A stretch of DNA of 45,223 nt. Source: Phycisphaerae bacterium (GTDB lineage Bacteria > Planctomycetota > Phycisphaerae > SM23-33). Location: positions 1 to 45,223 of the forward strand of contig DRGC01000040.1 in NCBI GenBank assembly GCA_011050235.1. The letters run 5' to 3'. The notes beneath the pieces are model-generated. The model was not told the origin of the DNA and ran no database searches. It was given only the letters and a program-made list of their open reading frames with translations. Position 1 is the stretch's first letter, and each line of letters starts with the position of its first letter. Shown piece after piece: positions 29,005 through 37,301 of this stretch. Made by a program: the position numbers and the translations under genes.

Positions 29005-29838
29005 TCAGCACTTCCTTATTATCAGGCTGACCCCGTGCCACTGCCGTTGCTTGCGTTTCAGCAGCGCCAGCCCGCCCAGGGCCAACAGCCCCATCGTCGC
29101 CGGTTCGGGAATCGGCGTGATGGGTGCGCCTTCGGTCACCCATGCCGGGTCCCATTGGTCACCGGCAGGCAGGTCATCGTATCCGAGGAGACCGTCAGAG
29201 CCGGTAGCCACTGCGTCGTGCATGATCTGTCCCTGGCCCTCGTTCAATCGCCAGTAGGCCAGCAGGCCTGCCTCTGTCCCGTACAACTCGGAATCCTTCG
29301 TCGCCTGTATCTCCGCAGCCGTGCGTGGTTGACCCCAAATGCGAACTTCGTCGATCAACCCAACGAACCTCAGACCGCCAATGCCGTCATGGTTGTTGTC
29401 GTCGGCCCCCAGAAACACGGGAGAGTCATCATAAGGCCAGGGAGGATTGTACTCCCAGAAGTCAATCTGGATACCGTCCAGGAAAAGCTCTCGGTAAGAC
29501 ACACCGGGGCCTGTCGTCGTAGCCGTTAGGGCGACGTGATGCCAGCGGTTGAGTTCGACGTCATCCACACCAACTTCCAGCGCCATGCGCGTGTTTGGCG
29601 AAAATGCCATCCAGAACGAGTCGCTCACGCCCGTTCCTGTGGGTTTCGTCATCAGGTGGTTCCAACTGCCCGGCGTGGAGTAGGCCTTGAACCACAATTC
29701 GATAGTGAACTCACTGGGTCGAAGAGCAACAGTGTCAGGAATCTTCGCAAACTCACCACCGTCAAAACGCAACGCCCCTGCATGTGCAGACGTGGAGATC
29801 AGGGCCGCGATCAAGCCTGTGAGCAGTCTCCTACGCAT
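29005..29838 (-). CDS. LamG/concanavalin-like PEP-CTERM secreted protein
   Basis: The 277-residue protein has a short signal peptide (LLTGLIAALISTSAHA), one LamG/laminin-G-like jelly-roll domain (FTIELWFKAY, RWHHVALTAT, IDEVRIWGQPRTAAEIQ, LLAYWRLNEG) and a PEP-CTERM tail beginning IPEPATMGLLALGG with LLKRK after it. About a dozen residues (QWHGVSLIIRKC) run past the basic cluster, longer than usual for the tail. Carbohydrate or glycoprotein binding is typical of the fold but unproven. Its ATG overlaps the stop of the SUMF1-like gene by 8 bases (ATGCGTAG), with GAGGAG in front, so it is translationally coupled. Confidence 0.88.
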   Translation of the reverse strand: MRRRLLTGLIAALISTSAHAGALRFDGGEFAKIPDTVALRPSEFTIELWFKAYSTPGSWNHLMTKPTGTGVSDSFWMAFSPNTRMALEVGVDDVELNRWHHVALTATTTGPGVSYRELFLDGIQIDFWEYNPPWPYDDSPVFLGADDNNHDGIGGLRFVGLIDEVRIWGQPRTAAEIQATKDSELYGTEAGLLAYWRLNEGQGQIMHDAVATGSDGLLGYDDLPAGDQWDPAWVTEGAPITPIPEPATMGLLALGGLALLKRKQRQWHGVSLIIRKC

Positions 29839-30874
29839 GGGCTCTCCTCTTCAGCAACGCCAGACTGCCCAGACCCAGCAACCCCAGCGCGGCGGGCTCA
29901 GGGACCTCGGAGACGCGAAACCCGACGTTGAGGCTCTCGGCCGCCGGGGAGCCGTAGTCGGGGAGCAACGCGAGCAGGTAGGGGGCGTAGATGTCGAACG
30001 ACCCGCCCCGAAAGCCGCGATACGACCCGTACAGGATCGCTTCGTTCCACTCGAACACGTTACCGCCCATGTCGAACGTGCCATAGGGACTCGCGGAGTT
30101 CTCGAACTCACCGGGCTCCGTACGGTAGTACGGGCTGCCGATGGATCCGCTGTCGTCGAAGTCGTTGAAGTTGGCATTGTTGCCGGGATCGGGGTCGATC
30201 AGATCGTGGCTCGGAAGGGAGTCGCTGCTCGTGGGGTAGTCGAAGTAGTTGCCAGTCGCGCCGTCGTTCTTGTGATAGGCGGCCTTGTACCATTCATCCT
30301 CTGTGGGGATGACGTAGCGAGCATCGGCCTCCCGCGTTACGGCCAGAAGGTCCGCATCGCTGGTCGCGCCGTTGAGGAAGTACGAACCATCTTCGGTCGT
30401 CGTCAGGTCCTGGCTGCCGGTGGGCATGCCGTTGGTCAGCCAGTTGCTGAATCGTGCCGAATCACCCCAGGACACGTAGTTGGGTGGGCGGTCTTCCCAA
30501 TCGGCCGCCACTGCATAAGTGTAGCTGCCGGCCGAGCCGCTGCGCTGGATGTTGCACCCCCAGACACCCGACGGGTCGGCCATGTTCGTGTTGTACAGCC
30601 CATACGTATCCGTCGCCGCCACGGCGTTGAGGAACTCGGTGTACTGACCGGCCGTCACCTCGAACTTGCCGATGTTGTAGGCGTAGTCCACGCCGCCGTA
30701 GCCGTCGCCGTGGGTGTCGTCGGCGTTGCCCGGATTGCCCACGGTCATCAGCGGCATGTCCATGGTCGTGGCGAAGTCCACCACCGCATCGCCCGACAGG
30801 TCAGCCCGGATACCCGCCTGGACCAGACCCACAGATACGATCAGAACGGCTGCTGCGAAAATAGCCCTTCGCAT
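29831..30874 (-). CDS. SUMF1-like (FGE-sulfatase fold) PEP-CTERM secreted protein
   Basis: A 347-residue exported protein: signal peptide (IFAAAVLIVSVGLVQAG), a SUMF1/EgtB/PvdO-type domain (YNIGKFEVTAGQYTEFLNAV, VSWGDSARFSNWL, YVIPTEDEWYKAAYH, GNVFEWNEA, YRGFRGGSFD, NVGFRVSEV) and a PEP-CTERM tail (VPEPAALGLLGLG). It retains one Cys in the mature protein, so the Cys pair of genuine formylglycine-generating enzymes is absent; it is more likely a binding or structural domain. The ATG at 30874 follows GAAGAGGAG; the longer open frame upstream crosses repeat A and is not used. First gene of the operon; a good promoter lies at 30955-30983. Confidence 0.88.
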   Translation of the reverse strand: MRRAIFAAAVLIVSVGLVQAGIRADLSGDAVVDFATTMDMPLMTVGNPGNADDTHGDGYGGVDYAYNIGKFEVTAGQYTEFLNAVAATDTYGLYNTNMADPSGVWGCNIQRSGSAGSYTYAVAADWEDRPPNYVSWGDSARFSNWLTNGMPTGSQDLTTTEDGSYFLNGATSDADLLAVTREADARYVIPTEDEWYKAAYHKNDGATGNYFDYPTSSDSLPSHDLIDPDPGNNANFNDFDDSGSIGSPYYRTEPGEFENSASPYGTFDMGGNVFEWNEAILYGSYRGFRGGSFDIYAPYLLALLPDYGSPAAESLNVGFRVSEVPEPAALGLLGLGSLALLKRRAHA

Positions 30875-30954
30875 GATGCGCTCCTCTTCAATCTCTCGGA
30901 TGTGATGGCCGGCCCTGGCTGATGCCCGTCCTCCCTGACAGCCGGATGCTACCA

Positions 30955-30983
30955 CGTATAGCAATTCGCCACAATCGGGTGAA
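30955..30983 (-). promoter_or_regulatory. Sigma-70-type promoter for the SUMF1-LamG-HAF operon
   Basis: The -35 TTCACC and -10 TATACG are 17 bases apart, and the -10 is extended (TGC before it). Predicted start near 30948, about 74 bases before the ATG. Repeat A lies 33 bases upstream of the -35 box. Confidence 0.6.
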
Positions 30984-31016
30984 CACCTTACTCCTGCAAG
31001 ATTGTTGGTGGGGAGC

Positions 31017-31094
31017 CGGCCCGCAGCAGGCCGCGATGGCGGCCGGTGCGGCGTGGTGGGGGGTGGTGGGGGTTTTCGCGTGCATTCATCTGCG
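31017..31094. repeat. Dispersed intergenic repeat, copy A
   Basis: About 75 bp nearly identical to copy B at 37176-37245, apart from a short G/T-rich expansion in the middle and a few substitutions. It fills the divergent gap between the SUMF1-like operon and the membrane protein gene. The rest of the gap (30875-31229) holds the promoter above and the ribosome site of the plus-strand gene. Confidence 0.8.
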
Positions 31095-31229
31095 GCGACG
31101 CGGAAGCTTTTTGGGCAGGTCGGGTGGCCGGGAAGCGCCGATTGAAGTATGCTCGTCTCATCGGCTGGCCCGACAAGCGTGTGATGACCACGCTGCCGGC
31201 GAGGGAGCTTCGTTGTGAAAGGGATACAC

Positions 31230-32018
31230 ATGCAGACATTCAAGACATGGTTGACGGTATTGGGAACGGTCCTGATTGGCTACTTCCTGACGATGGTTGT
31301 GGCGGTCTACAGCGTCGTGCTGATTCTTGCCGGAACGAGAGGCGAGATTGTGTATGTGAGAATATCACCGTGGTGGGGATGGAGTTGGCGCTACTCCCAC
31401 GTCACCGAATGGGGCGCTTTGGGCTGGGGAGAGCCGCTGCTCACAGTCATCGTTCCGCTGCTGATTTTCTTTACGATATGGACCCTCCGCAGCCGTCTGA
31501 GTCTGTGGGCGCTGACCTTCGCCGCAGTCGCCATGGGTGCGATGGGCGCCAACCTGCTCAGCAACACAATCACCGAAGTGATCGGCGCCGAATGGTGGGT
31601 GGTCATGGGGACAACCAAGGCATTCCTGGTGGGGGTCAGTTTGGTCCTGTGCGTCGGGTCCTTGATCCTTGCGTTGCCGCTGGCAAGCATGCTGGGACTA
31701 GGACGCGGGCGATGCTCTCTGCTCAAGACGCTCTTGGTGGTGGGCACTCCGATCCTGTGCTATCTGGCAGCCATGATGGCCTACCACTACACCGACAAGC
31801 CGGACTTGCGCATGGTATGGATCGGATACCTTGCCGTTGGAGCAGTCGTGGTCGCGGTGGGCGCGCTGCTGAGTCATCTGGCAGCGCCACTGTTTGATCG
31901 GCCGGAAGTAAAGGCTCGTTCGCCGCAAATCACCTGGCTGACCGCTGGGATGAGCCTGCTGGTCGCCGCAGTGCTCATCACACTGTCGGCCTTGTCCCTG
32001 TACCCCTTCGCCAAGTAG
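31230..32018 (+). CDS. Seven-TM membrane protein of unknown function
   Basis: A 262-residue protein with seven clear hydrophobic segments, for example VLIGYFLTMVVAVYSVVLI, LLTVIVPLLIFFTIWTL and LLVAAVLITLSALSL, and short loops. A Trp/Tyr-rich outer loop (ISPWWGWSWRYSHVTEW) follows the first helix. I recognise no family. Two starts are possible: ATG 31230 with AAAGGG 6-7 bases ahead (chosen) and GTG 31215 with GGGAG 7 bases ahead. It stands between two PEP-CTERM genes transcribed the other way, but nothing in it suggests an exosortase: no conserved Cys, Arg or His pattern of that family was seen. Confidence 0.7.
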   Translation: MQTFKTWLTVLGTVLIGYFLTMVVAVYSVVLILAGTRGEIVYVRISPWWGWSWRYSHVTEWGALGWGEPLLTVIVPLLIFFTIWTLRSRLSLWALTFAAVAMGAMGANLLSNTITEVIGAEWWVVMGTTKAFLVGVSLVLCVGSLILALPLASMLGLGRGRCSLLKTLLVVGTPILCYLAAMMAYHYTDKPDLRMVWIGYLAVGAVVVAVGALLSHLAAPLFDRPEVKARSPQITWLTAGMSLLVAAVLITLSALSLYPFAK

Positions 32019-32102
32019 CCGTGCAGCCGTGTAGGAGGAGGAAAGGGCGCATGGTCCGAAAGCATCTGACTGCGGCGCTCACTTGCGACGTCTCAAGAGG
32101 GT

Positions 32103-33509
32103 TTAGCCTGCGTAGCCGCCTTTTCGGCGAAGCAGGGCCAACCCGCCAAGCCCAAGCAGCCCCAGAGTGACAGGTTCGGGGACAGTGCCTGTGGGGGCCG
32201 CGAGGCCGAAATTGGCTTTCAGGATGGCCAGGTCGGTGCCGTTGACCACGTCGTCCACGTTGAGGTTCGCGCCCGACCAGTCGATGCCGCTATCGCCAAA
32301 CGAGGCTTTCATGATGGCCAGGTCGGTGGCATTGACCAGACCGTCAAGGTTGGCGTCGCCGCGCTTGGTGCCGATGCCGCTTTCGCCGCCGGGCCGGCTC
32401 CACTGGACGAGATTCTCGATCATGTAGATCAGGTCGTCCTCGTCGGCATCGGCGTCGCCGTCGAGGTCGTAGGCCGGGTTGCCCATGTTGGCGACCAGCG
32501 CGGCAATGTCGTCGGCGTCGATGTCCAGATCGTCATCGAAGTCAGCCGCGCGGCTGAGACCGAGGACCTCGGTGAAATAGTAGTCGAGGTCGTCCTGGTC
32601 CAAGGTGTCATCGACGTTCATGTCGTACCAGAATCGGCCTTGCGCCGGCGTGGCGTTGGCGTCGACGGCGCCGCTGAGGATGGCGTAGTCGTCAAGGTCG
32701 CTGTCGCCGTCGAGGTCGAAATCGGCCATGTCCACACCGACGATCTCGGTGACCAGATACTCCAGATCGTCCCGGTCGACGTCGAAATCGAAATCGTAGT
32801 CGCCCAGGTAGTCCCACCCGCCGCCAATGTCCATGAAATCGTTGTGCTGGTGGATGTCGTCGACGTCAACGTCCGCGTCGCGGTCGTAGTCGCCCCAGAC
32901 GATGGAGTCATGCCACAGCCGGCCGTGGACCAACAGATTGCCGGGATTGACATGCTCGGTGGGGTCGACACGGATGTCGACGGCGAACCATTCCGGGTCG
33001 AAGTCCGGGACGATGAAGGGAGGGTCTCTAAAGAACGCGATATCCATGGGCGTGACGGCGGTGGCCTCGTCGATGTAGCCGGCGAAGATCGTCTGTCGGC
33101 CGATGTAGAGGGCTTCCTCTTCCGGCGTCAGAGATCCCACCGGCGGCACCCCAGCCGAACCGGTTTCCGGGTAGTCGGCGGTGGTCCAACTCAGGCCGAC
33201 TTCGATGTAGTGGCTTTGGCCGGTCAGTTCCGGATAGACCATGATCTGGGGCCAAATCTTCTTTCGGGCAGTCTCGCTCGGGTCGAGCGGACTTGGTCTT
33301 TCTTCGAGATCGTTGCCGTCCTGCGTGTTGTAGAACCACTGGCTCTGCCAGGCCGGGCCGGTGTTCTCGGACTCGACCCAGGCCCCGCCGTCGTGGCCGT
33401 TGCCCTCGCCCTCGACGACGAGGTTGTCCGGCGTGATCTCGGCCTGGAAGTAGCCTTGCGCGGGCCCAACCAGCGCGCACAGCACGCACATCGTGATTGC
33501 GATTCTCAT
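32103..33509 (-). CDS. Dockerin-type PEP-CTERM secreted protein
   Basis: A 468-residue protein with a signal peptide (ITMCVLCALVGPAQG), an unrecognised N-terminal beta-rich domain of about 200 residues, then many Ca-binding D-x-D-x-D loops (DYDRDADVDVDD, DFDLDGDSDLDD, DLDGDADADEDD) and two dockerin-like segments (RGDANLDGLVNATDLAIMK, DDVVNGTDLAILKANFG), ending in a PEP-CTERM tail starting VPEPVTLGLLGLGG. The terminal 110 residues are the shared cassette also found in the genes at 35344, 40912 and 42824. It is probably exported and calcium-stabilised; its binding partner is unknown. GGGAGG lies about 9 bases before the ATG at 33509. Confidence 0.88.
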   Translation of the reverse strand: MRIAITMCVLCALVGPAQGYFQAEITPDNLVVEGEGNGHDGGAWVESENTGPAWQSQWFYNTQDGNDLEERPSPLDPSETARKKIWPQIMVYPELTGQSHYIEVGLSWTTADYPETGSAGVPPVGSLTPEEEALYIGRQTIFAGYIDEATAVTPMDIAFFRDPPFIVPDFDPEWFAVDIRVDPTEHVNPGNLLVHGRLWHDSIVWGDYDRDADVDVDDIHQHNDFMDIGGGWDYLGDYDFDFDVDRDDLEYLVTEIVGVDMADFDLDGDSDLDDYAILSGAVDANATPAQGRFWYDMNVDDTLDQDDLDYYFTEVLGLSRAADFDDDLDIDADDIAALVANMGNPAYDLDGDADADEDDLIYMIENLVQWSRPGGESGIGTKRGDANLDGLVNATDLAIMKASFGDSGIDWSGANLNVDDVVNGTDLAILKANFGLAAPTGTVPEPVTLGLLGLGGLALLRRKGGYAG

Positions 33510-33587
33510 TCGATCGTACCTCCCGTCATAGTCGCCCTATCCATGTCTGGATGAACTGCGCCCGGGCTATCCCGAAGCCTGTCCATT

Positions 33588-33615
33588 AGCATAAGCGACC
33601 GCTGTGAAAGTTCAA
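33588..33615 (-). promoter_or_regulatory. Promoter for the dockerin gene at 32103
   Basis: TTGAAC and TATGCT are separated by 16 bases on the minus strand. The predicted start is near 33581, about 72 bases before the ATG. It lies in the divergent gap 33510-33837, which otherwise holds only the opposite-strand promoter at 33684-33712 and sequence with no feature I can support. Confidence 0.55.
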
Positions 33616-33683
33616 GTACATAATTCATTCATCATGCGGCGGCTGCAGGGCCCTCGCTGAAGGACCTCCCGAATGGGTGAACC

Positions 33684-33712
33684 TTGCGATGTTGCGGCCC
33701 AGCGATTATGAT
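33684..33712 (+). promoter_or_regulatory. Promoter for the HtrA-like lipoprotein gene
   Basis: TTGCGA and TATGAT lie 17 bases apart on the plus strand. The predicted start is near 33719, about 119 bases before the ATG. Confidence 0.5.
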
Positions 33713-33837
33713 TCCGCTGTCGGGACAAGCCATGTGGGTTGTGGTCCTGGCCAAGATGAAGCGGCGGACAGCTGCGTCAGGGAGCATGCGAAGCGAGGCG
33801 CCGGGCAGCTTTGGGCCCGCTTGGGAAAGGAAACCTC

Positions 33838-35289
33838 ATGCCATTGAGCATCCGAATCACCACGTTGGCCGTGGTCAGTTTGTTAGCCCTGGCGGCGGGC
33901 TGTGCGCCGACGGAAGCAACAACGCCCGCGACGTCGCCTGCCGGTGACGGCGACGTCGCTTCGTCGCCGCCCGAGGAGCCCTGGCAGCGTGAGCTGGTTT
34001 CGAAGTGTCTTCCAGTCGCCGTCGACTGGCGGGTGCTCCATCTCGGCAAGCACGGGTGGTATGTCGGGGCGGGTGTCCTGCTGCATGAGGCCGGTTACGC
34101 TCTCGTGAACGCCCACGTCTACCTCGTGCCGGGCGCGGGACTGCCGATGGTGCACCTCAGCGACGACAGTTGGCGATCCTGCCGGGTGATGGCCTACTCC
34201 CCGGAGAGCGACCTGTGCGTGGTGAAGTTTGAAACCGGCCCGCCGCTTGAGCCCACCGTCATCGCCGACCTGAACGCGCCCGCGCCCGGCCAGGACGTGC
34301 TGGTTTTCGGGCAGCCCAGGGCCAAGCTGCAAACCCACGCCTGGGCCAGCATCCGGCGATTGAACGCCGATCACGAAGAACGCATGGAGCTGGTGGGCGG
34401 CAACATCCGAAAGGGCTTTTCCGGCGGGCCGGTCTTCAACCGCGCCGGCGAGCTGGTCGGCGTGGTCAACGCCATCGACGTCGATGAAGAGGGCGTCGCC
34501 AAGGCCCTGCCGGTGGGACGACTTCGACGGGAGCTTCGATACGATCTGAACGATGAGGGGCAGTATCCATTTCAATTGGGCATCGGCCTATGGTCGGCGC
34601 GCGAGCCGAAGGTCATTGCCGTTACCGGGGGCAGCCCCGCCCAGCAGGCCGGCGTGAAGCTCGATGACGTGTTGGTGAGAATCGGCGATGTGCGCATCGG
34701 TGATAGCCTGCACTACTACGTGGCCCTGATGGAGTTGAGTTCCACCGATCCGGTCGACATCGTCGTGCGGCGCGACGGTCGAGAGTTGACGCTAACGGCC
34801 AGCCCGGCCGCCCGGGCGGCGCTGGACCCCGTTGCGCCGGTCCGGCCCGGCCTGCGGGCCCGGATTATCTCCGGTCCCCAGGGGCCGGCGTTCGATTTCG
34901 ACTCCAGAGAGCCTACCTTGACGAAGCTCGTTCCTTCGATCGGTGTGGATCGGATCACGGGCCAGCCCGCGGGGTTCACCGTCCGATTCGACGGGTACGT
35001 GTCGGTCCCCGCCACCGGCGAATACACCTTCGCCATCGAGGCTGACCAGGGAGGGAAGGTCTTCATCGGCGGCCATCAGGTTGCGGTGCGCGACGCCCTG
35101 ACGGGCCCGCAAGGCGAGTCGACCCCCATCCGCATGAAGGCCGGCATGCATCCGATCATCGTGGACTTCTTCTGGATCACCGGCCGAAAGACCCTTCAAG
35201 TGACCTACGAAGGGCCGAACTTGCCGCGCCAACCGATTGGCCCCAAAGCCCTTTTCACCCCCTACACGCCGCCGGCGCCCCAGGAGTGA
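33838..35289 (+). CDS. Lipoprotein serine protease: trypsin (HtrA-like) - PDZ - PA14
   Basis: An envelope protease of 483 residues with an uncommon domain order. A lipoprotein signal (LLALAAGC, Cys22) is followed by an HtrA-like chymotrypsin domain with an intact triad: His93 in YALVNAHV, Asp125 in ESDLCVVK, Ser195 in KGFSGGPVFN. A PDZ domain follows (about 255-310; GGSPAQQAGVKLDDVLVRIG), then a PA14 domain (about 335-475; GFTVRFDGYVSVPATGEYTF, GKVFIGGHQV). The anchor suggests a membrane-attached protein working outside the cytoplasm; PA14 usually binds carbohydrate, so a glycan-directed or surface-protein-directed protease is an inference. AAGGA lies 8 bases before the ATG. It lies among PEP-CTERM genes and converges with the FG-GAP gene. 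Confidence 0.88.
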   Translation: MPLSIRITTLAVVSLLALAAGCAPTEATTPATSPAGDGDVASSPPEEPWQRELVSKCLPVAVDWRVLHLGKHGWYVGAGVLLHEAGYALVNAHVYLVPGAGLPMVHLSDDSWRSCRVMAYSPESDLCVVKFETGPPLEPTVIADLNAPAPGQDVLVFGQPRAKLQTHAWASIRRLNADHEERMELVGGNIRKGFSGGPVFNRAGELVGVVNAIDVDEEGVAKALPVGRLRRELRYDLNDEGQYPFQLGIGLWSAREPKVIAVTGGSPAQQAGVKLDDVLVRIGDVRIGDSLHYYVALMELSSTDPVDIVVRRDGRELTLTASPAARAALDPVAPVRPGLRARIISGPQGPAFDFDSREPTLTKLVPSIGVDRITGQPAGFTVRFDGYVSVPATGEYTFAIEADQGGKVFIGGHQVAVRDALTGPQGESTPIRMKAGMHPIIVDFFWITGRKTLQVTYEGPNLPRQPIGPKALFTPYTPPAPQE

Positions 35290-35343
35290 GTTCGAGACAA
35301 TGGGCGGACCCGAGGGGCGCCGATTCGACTCCCAGGAAAACGC

Positions 35344-36957
35344 CTAACGTCTCCGGCGATGGGCCAGGATCCCGCCAACGCCCAGGGCCAACAGACTCAG
35401 GGAGATCGGTTCGGGGACCGCGCCGGTTGGGGCCGCGAAGCCGAAATTGGTTTTCAGGATGGCCAGGTCGGTCGCGTTGACGAGGTCATCGCAGTTGGCG
35501 TTGCCTTGGCTATAGACGACGCCGGTCGTGCCGAACCAGGTTTTCATGATGGCCAGATCCGTGCCGTTGACCAAACCATCGAGGTTGAAGTCGCCGCGCT
35601 TGGTGCCGATGCCGCTTTCGCCGCCGGGCCGGCTCCACTGGACGAGATGCTCGATCATGTAGACAAAGTCGTCTTCGTCAATGTCGCCGTCGCCGTCAAA
35701 GTCGTAGTACTGGCACAGGTCTGGGTCGAACTCCTCGCCGCTACCCACGACACCCGGGCCTGTCAAGGTCTGCGTGTGAGCGGGACCCGTCAGGTCGAAG
35801 ACATACGCCCGTCCGGGCTCCTCGTAGACCGGGTCCTCAGGGATGCTGATATAGGGGTCAGAATAGGGCGCCCCGATCACGGCGGTGTCGCCGTCGAGGC
35901 CGACGGCGTAACCGAACAGGCCGCCGGGCCGCGGAGACGGGGCCATCAGCGAGTACAGGAAGTCGCCAGTGGTCAGATCGAACACGCTTGCTGTTCCGCC
36001 GATCTCAAGAAGATCGCTATTATAAGGCGCCCCCACGATGGCGCGATCGCCGCTGACGGCAACGGAACGCCCAAATCCTTGGTCGTACCCGCCGGGATCG
36101 GTGAGCTTGAACAACTCATCGCCGGTCGTGAGGTCGTAGACGTAGGCAGCCCCGGTGTACCCGAGATCCGCGCCGGGGGCGCCGACGACGGCCAGATTGC
36201 CGTCAACGGCCACCGAAAAACCAAAGTCATTCATCAAGCCGGCGTCAATGGACGGCGTGAGCTTGTAAAGCTGCTCACCGGTGGTGACGTCGAAGACATA
36301 GGCGGCGCCGTCCAGACTGCCGCCGCCGTCATGCCTGTGGGCGCCGACCACGGCCAGATTGCCGCTGAGGGCCACCGTCGCTCCGAACTGATCATCCGCG
36401 GCCCCGTCGGAGGGCGTCAGCTTGCGAAGCTGCGTTCCCGTCATGGCGTCGAACACGTAGGCGGCGCCTGTATCAGCGACCAGCCCGTCGGCGCCCCTGG
36501 CTCCGGCCAGGACCCGCGTGCCGCTCACCGACACCGAACTGCCCAGATAACTGTGCAGCGATGCATCGTCGGCCATCAGCTTATGCATCTCGGCGCCGGT
36601 GGACGTGCTGTAGACGTAAGCGGCGCCGCCGTCACCGGCGGCTTCGTTATCATTGCCGGCCCCAACGACGGCAACAAGGCCATCCACCGAGACGGCGGCC
36701 CCAAATCCTTGGAACTCATAGCCGTCGGACGCCGTCAGGTAGCGCACCTGATCGCCCGTAGCCGTGTTGAATATGTAGGCCGCCCCGGACCAGGTATGGT
36801 CGTTGTCGGCCCTGGAACCAACGATCGTAAGGCCGCTGCGAACCGATACCGCCTGGCCAAACTCGTCGCTGTAGAGGCTCCCATAGGACCTCCCAGCGCT
36901 CAGCAGAAGACACACGCCCATCAGAACAGCCGCACAACAAGTCCGTGTCGCAATCAT
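35344..36957 (-). CDS. FG-GAP seven-bladed propeller, dockerin-type PEP-CTERM protein
   Basis: A 537-residue exported protein: signal peptide (CAAVLMGVCLLLSAG), seven FG-GAP-like repeats of about 55 residues ('FG.AVSV.G..AVVGA......G.AYVFD..TG') predicted to close a beta-propeller, then a Ca-binding region (DFDGDGDIDEDD), two dockerin-like segments (RGDFNLDGLVNGTDLAIMK and DDLVNATDLAILKTNFG) and a PEP-CTERM tail (VPEPISLSLLALG). The last 110 residues are the cassette shared with 32103. The ATG at 36957 has AAAGGGAG 5 bases ahead; the longer open frame upstream holds no domain. A short upstream ORF and a promoter precede it. Confidence 0.88.
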   Translation of the reverse strand: MIATRTCCAAVLMGVCLLLSAGRSYGSLYSDEFGQAVSVRSGLTIVGSRADNDHTWSGAAYIFNTATGDQVRYLTASDGYEFQGFGAAVSVDGLVAVVGAGNDNEAAGDGGAAYVYSTSTGAEMHKLMADDASLHSYLGSSVSVSGTRVLAGARGADGLVADTGAAYVFDAMTGTQLRKLTPSDGAADDQFGATVALSGNLAVVGAHRHDGGGSLDGAAYVFDVTTGEQLYKLTPSIDAGLMNDFGFSVAVDGNLAVVGAPGADLGYTGAAYVYDLTTGDELFKLTDPGGYDQGFGRSVAVSGDRAIVGAPYNSDLLEIGGTASVFDLTTGDFLYSLMAPSPRPGGLFGYAVGLDGDTAVIGAPYSDPYISIPEDPVYEEPGRAYVFDLTGPAHTQTLTGPGVVGSGEEFDPDLCQYYDFDGDGDIDEDDFVYMIEHLVQWSRPGGESGIGTKRGDFNLDGLVNGTDLAIMKTWFGTTGVVYSQGNANCDDLVNATDLAILKTNFGFAAPTGAVPEPISLSLLALGVGGILAHRRRR

Positions 36958-36983
36958 CGCACTCCCTTTCAAGAAAAGTGATC

Positions 36984-37082
36984 TCAATACCAGTAGCGGC
37001 ATCGGCCCCTGGTCGCGGATCGAGTCGTGGCAACGCATGCGAGGACCCCGGCCAAGCAGACGAAGGGGATTTCCCTGCACAT
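36984..37082 (-). CDS. Possible 32-codon upstream ORF
   Basis: A short ORF (MCREIPFVCLAGVLACV then an Arg-rich end) begins 4 bases after AAGGAG and ends 26 bases before the FG-GAP gene. Its Shine-Dalgarno is better than expected by chance and it encodes a hydrophobic segment. It may be a leader peptide or simply noise in the 5' UTR; no homologue is known to me. Confidence 0.3.
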   Translation of the reverse strand: MCREIPFVCLAGVLACVATTRSATRGRCRYWY

Positions 37083-37123
37083 GCTTCTCCTTCCGCCGTA
37101 CCCCGAACAGATGGGACACCACT

Positions 37124-37151
37124 AATCTAACGCGCATTTTGGATAATTCAA
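37124..37151 (-). promoter_or_regulatory. Promoter for the FG-GAP gene
   Basis: TTGAAT and TAGATT are 16 bases apart in an A/T-rich island. The predicted start is near 37117, giving a 160-base leader. Repeat B lies 24 bases upstream of the -35 box. The rest of the gap 36958-37301 holds the short ORF above and the ileS leader. Confidence 0.5.
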
Positions 37152-37175
37152 GACTCAAATACTAAGTCTCGGGGT

Positions 37176-37245
37176 CGGCCCGCAGCAGGAAGCGACGGCG
37201 GCCGGTGCGGCGTGGTGGGGGTTTTCGCGTGCAATCATGTGCGGG
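37176..37245. repeat. Dispersed intergenic repeat, copy B
   Basis: About 70 bp nearly identical to copy A at 31017-31094, in the same orientation relative to the PEP-CTERM gene on its minus side. It lies between that gene's promoter and ileS. Confidence 0.8.
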
Positions 37246-37301
37246 GGCGGTACATTATGGGATTCCTTGAACGCAGAGAGATCGGTGATGGAAACGCGTC
37301 G

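Noticed and set aside
29831-30874. Sulfatase-activating formylglycine-generating enzyme
   Set aside because: The fold is similar but the active-site Cys pair is absent.
31046-31897. 283-codon ORF overlapping the seven-TM gene
   Set aside because: It is out of frame with the hydrophobic segments and crosses repeat A; Arg/Gly/Asp-rich shadow.
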